DNA from: Pseudobdellovibrionaceae bacterium
Lineage (GTDB): Bacteria > Bdellovibrionota > Bdellovibrionia > Bdellovibrionales > Bdellovibrionaceae
DNA length: 16,549 bases
NCBI GenBank assembly: GCA_947374445.1
Contig: CANCBY010000036.1
Location: 1-16,549 of the forward strand
Direction: 5' to 3'
Numbering within the stretch: the first letter of the stretch is position 1; the number at the start of each line of letters is the position of its first letter. Positions 14,573 through 16,549 of the stretch are shown one piece after another. The notes beneath the pieces were generated by a model. That model saw only the letters and a program-made list of their open reading frames with translations. It ran no database searches and was not told where the DNA came from. The position numbers and the translations under genes are program-made.

Positions 14573-14600
14573 AACAACGAGTGCCTGTGCTTGATATTAT
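14571..14600 (+). promoter_or_regulatory. Putative promoter of the CUB-like-domain subtilase
   Basis: TTAACA (14571-14576, 5/6 to -35) and TATTAT (14595-14600, 5/6 to -10) are separated by 18 nt, about 57 nt before ATG 14657. It follows immediately after the preceding terminator, so the protease is likely monocistronic. Predicted by eye only. Confidence 0.5.
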
Positions 14601-14656
14601 GAACTCCTTGAAACTCAAGAGCTAACGATGGCAATTGAGAAAAATAAGGAGCCCCC

Positions 14657-16342
14657 ATGATTCATGGAAGAATCAAAGCCCGCAACCATTTTACAAACCT
14701 GATATTTTTTGCCACAGCGATGACGGCGATTGGAGTTCAGGCCAAGCCAGCTGAGTCAGTTCCAGGAGAATATGTTGTTAAGCTTAAAGATCAAGTGAGT
14801 GCCACTAGTTTTGCTTATGACTTGATAGACAAGAAAGCCTTCACCACCCTTGGCAACAAACTAGGTGCGCAGGTAAAGAGCTCAATTCCAGAGGACAACA
14901 TCGTCGTAGTTCGTAGACCAATGATTGAAACAGAAAGTTCCGCGATAAAAATCTTGATGCAAAACCCAATGGTTGAAGTTGCTGAACCAAATTATATTTA
15001 TCACGCCGAACGAACTCCGAACGACCCGCTGTTGGGCAATCTTTGGGGCATGAAAAACACCGGGCAAATGGATTCATCAAATTCCGCAGGTGTTGCAGGT
15101 GTCGATATTGGTGTTGAAAAAGCTTGGGATATCGAGACGGGTTCTAAGGATGTTATTATCGCAGTTATTGATACCGGTGTTGACTACAATCATCCAGACC
15201 TAAAAGATAATATTTGGACCAACCAAGCAGAGCTTAACGGAAAGCCAGGGGTTGATGATGATGCCAATGGATACGTAGATGATATTCACGGATTTAGCTT
15301 TGCCGATGCTACAGGAAAAGTAACTGACAACATGGATGACCATGGGCATGGATCTCATTGCTCAGGAACGATCGGCGCCCGCGGGAACGATGGCGCAGGA
15401 ATTGTCGGCGTCAATTGGAACACCAGAATTATGGGGGTTAAATTTTTAGGTGCAGACGGTGGCGGAACTCTAGAGGGTGCGATAAAGGCAATTGATTACG
15501 CAACTAAAATGGGAGCAAAAGTCTTAAGTAACTCTTGGGGTGGCGGAAGCTACTCAGAAACACTGAAGCAAGCGATTGAGCGTGCTCATGCAGCAGGAGC
15601 GATCTTTATAGCGGCAGCCGGCAACGAAGCTGACAATAATGATCAAGGGGAACACTATCCAGCGAACTATAATGTGCCTAACGTGTTGTCTGTCGCAGCG
15701 ATTGATAACAAGGGCGAGCTTGCATCGTTTTCAAACTATGGAAAAAAACGCGTTCACTTAGCAGCGCCCGGAGTTAATATTTACTCATCACTACCCGGTG
15801 GCAAATATGAATCTTGGTCTGGGACTTCGATGGCGACTCCGCATGTGTCAGGAATGGCGGGCCTTCTTTTGTCACATGAACCGAATTTGACAAATGTTCA
15901 GATCAAAGAGCGATTGGTTGCAACTGTTCAGCCGTTAGCAAGTCTGCGCGGAAAAGTAATCTCTGGTGGTCTTGCTAATGCCTACAATGCGCTTACAAAT
16001 GTTCAGGCGCCACCGGATCCGAATGATCCAGCTCGATGGGCCTCTCAAACGCTGGCGATTTCTTCCGCTCATCCATACAAGTCAAAAACAAAAGAAGAGT
16101 ATGTGGTTGAAGTCGCTGGCGCAAATGAAATGGCGCTTTACTTTTCTAAATTTGATACGGAGAAATCTTATGACAAAGTTTCTATGTTTGATAAAGCTGG
16201 AAATAAAATTGGAGAAATGAGTGGCACCAACGACGACTCTTATTCGCCAGCAATTTCTGGGTCTTATGTAAAAATTGTTTTTGAATCGGACGACTCAGTA
16301 GACAAGAACGGATTTGATCTGACAAAAGTTTTTTTTAGATAA
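14657..16342 (+). CDS. Secreted S8 subtilisin-family protease with C-terminal CUB-like domain
   Basis: Encodes 561 residues. A signal peptide (about 1-29, end VQA) is followed by an I9-like propeptide (about 36-117, from PGEYVVKLKDQ to VEVAEPNYIY). The S8 catalytic domain follows: Asp172 in AVIDTGVDYNHPDL, His231 in HGHGSHCSGT, Asn323 in AAAGNEAD and Ser391 in GTSMATPHVSG. The loop GVDDDANGYVDDIHG (198-212) closely parallels the subtilase at 895-2538. Residues about 472-561 resemble a CUB domain: YFSKFDTEKSYDKV, MSGTNDDSYSP, VFESDDSVDKNGFDL. No cysteines are present in that domain. ATG 14657 is preceded by AAGGAG. The expected product is an exported, self-activated protease; the C-terminal domain may bind calcium and a protein or glycan partner. 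The tail lacks the sorting-like signal of the first subtilase. Confidence 0.95.
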   Translation: MIHGRIKARNHFTNLIFFATAMTAIGVQAKPAESVPGEYVVKLKDQVSATSFAYDLIDKKAFTTLGNKLGAQVKSSIPEDNIVVVRRPMIETESSAIKILMQNPMVEVAEPNYIYHAERTPNDPLLGNLWGMKNTGQMDSSNSAGVAGVDIGVEKAWDIETGSKDVIIAVIDTGVDYNHPDLKDNIWTNQAELNGKPGVDDDANGYVDDIHGFSFADATGKVTDNMDDHGHGSHCSGTIGARGNDGAGIVGVNWNTRIMGVKFLGADGGGTLEGAIKAIDYATKMGAKVLSNSWGGGSYSETLKQAIERAHAAGAIFIAAAGNEADNNDQGEHYPANYNVPNVLSVAAIDNKGELASFSNYGKKRVHLAAPGVNIYSSLPGGKYESWSGTSMATPHVSGMAGLLLSHEPNLTNVQIKERLVATVQPLASLRGKVISGGLANAYNALTNVQAPPDPNDPARWASQTLAISSAHPYKSKTKEEYVVEVAGANEMALYFSKFDTEKSYDKVSMFDKAGNKIGEMSGTNDDSYSPAISGSYVKIVFESDDSVDKNGFDLTKVFFR

Positions 16343-16372
16343 AGTGCAAAAATAAAAAATATGGTTTTAGAT

Positions 16373-16415
16373 AAAGATTTGGGTGTTTTTTTAAACACCA
16401 AAATCTTTTTTTATT
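16373..16415 (+). terminator. Terminator shared by convergent genes
   Basis: AGATTTGGGTGTTT (16375-16388) pairs with AAACACCAAAATCT (16393-16406) with one G-A mismatch, extended by outer A-T pairs and followed by a T run. The A-rich left flank gives a T run on the - strand, so it can also terminate the gene ending at 16411. Confidence 0.85.
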
Positions 16416-16549
16416 TACAAGTAGAATTGGCGGTGAAGGGCTTTCCAAGATCTTTTCCGTCAAAACTAGCGGTCACAGCTTTTTCAGAAAGTGTGCCCTT
16501 GCGAACAATTTTAGAGGCGTCTTCAGCAATTTTTGTGCATTTTTCTAGC
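16411..16549 (-). CDS. C-terminal end of an unidentified protein (5' end outside window)
   Basis: On the - strand a frame is open from the window edge to TAA at 16413-16411, giving 45 visible residues. The peptide starts LEKCTKIAEDASKIVRKG and ends KPFTANSTCK. It is charged and has cysteines near both ends of the visible part. No family is recognisable from so little. That it is a real gene is supported by its end lying directly at a bidirectional terminator and by ordinary codon use. It converges on the CUB-like-domain subtilase. Confidence 0.65.
   Translation of the reverse strand, partial: LEKCTKIAEDASKIVRKGTLSEKAVTASFDGKDLGKPFTANSTCK

Overview
The window looks like chromosomal DNA of a predatory or related bacterium of the Bdellovibrio type (Bdellovibrionota, former Deltaproteobacteria). 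This is an inference from three things: the gene set (type-B succinate dehydrogenase CAB, an F0 c subunit with a signal peptide, etfBA, a run of three periplasmic parvulins, two secreted subtilases), the moderate A+T-rich base composition, and long unidirectional gene runs. No rRNA, tRNA, CRISPR array, insertion sequence or phage gene is visible.

Layout, left to right. (1) 1-888, + strand: the 3' end of atpB and complete atpE, closed by a strong hairpin terminator, so no atpF follows. (2) 895-2538, - strand: a secreted S8 subtilase with a Gly/Cys-rich, hydrophobic, basic C-terminal tail. A perfect 15-bp inverted repeat lies over its annotated start. (3) 2638-10305, - strand: one long same-strand run. 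In transcription order it is etfB, etfA, a DUF374 acyltransferase, three consecutive SurA/PrsA/PpiC-type isomerases, pdxA and a phosphomannomutase/phosphoglucomutase. (4) 10306-10486: a divergent promoter region. (5) 10487-13920, + strand: sdhC-sdhA-sdhB, a di-heme, type-B complex II. (6) 13921-14178: an intergenic stretch with a GC-rich palindrome and a leader that can fold over the ribosome binding site of the next gene. (7) 14179-14445: a small orphan gene. (8) 14657-16342: a second secreted subtilase, ending in a CUB-like domain. (9) 16411-16549, - strand: the 3' end of a convergent unidentified gene, sharing a terminator hairpin with the subtilase.

Functionally the window combines membrane energetics (F0 sector, complex II, ETF as electron carrier from acyl-CoA or amino-acid oxidation) with envelope biogenesis (three exported proline isomerases for outer-membrane or secreted protein folding, a lipid acyltransferase, a sugar-phosphate mutase for surface polysaccharide precursors). 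It also carries secreted proteolysis (two subtilases). PdxA (vitamin B6 synthesis) is embedded next to surA, as it often is in proteobacteria.

The observations most worth a second look are: the Na+-type ligand set in subunit c; the C-terminal sorting-like tail on the first subtilase and the palindrome at its start; the CUB-like domain on the second subtilase; and the foldable leader of the orphan gene at 14179.
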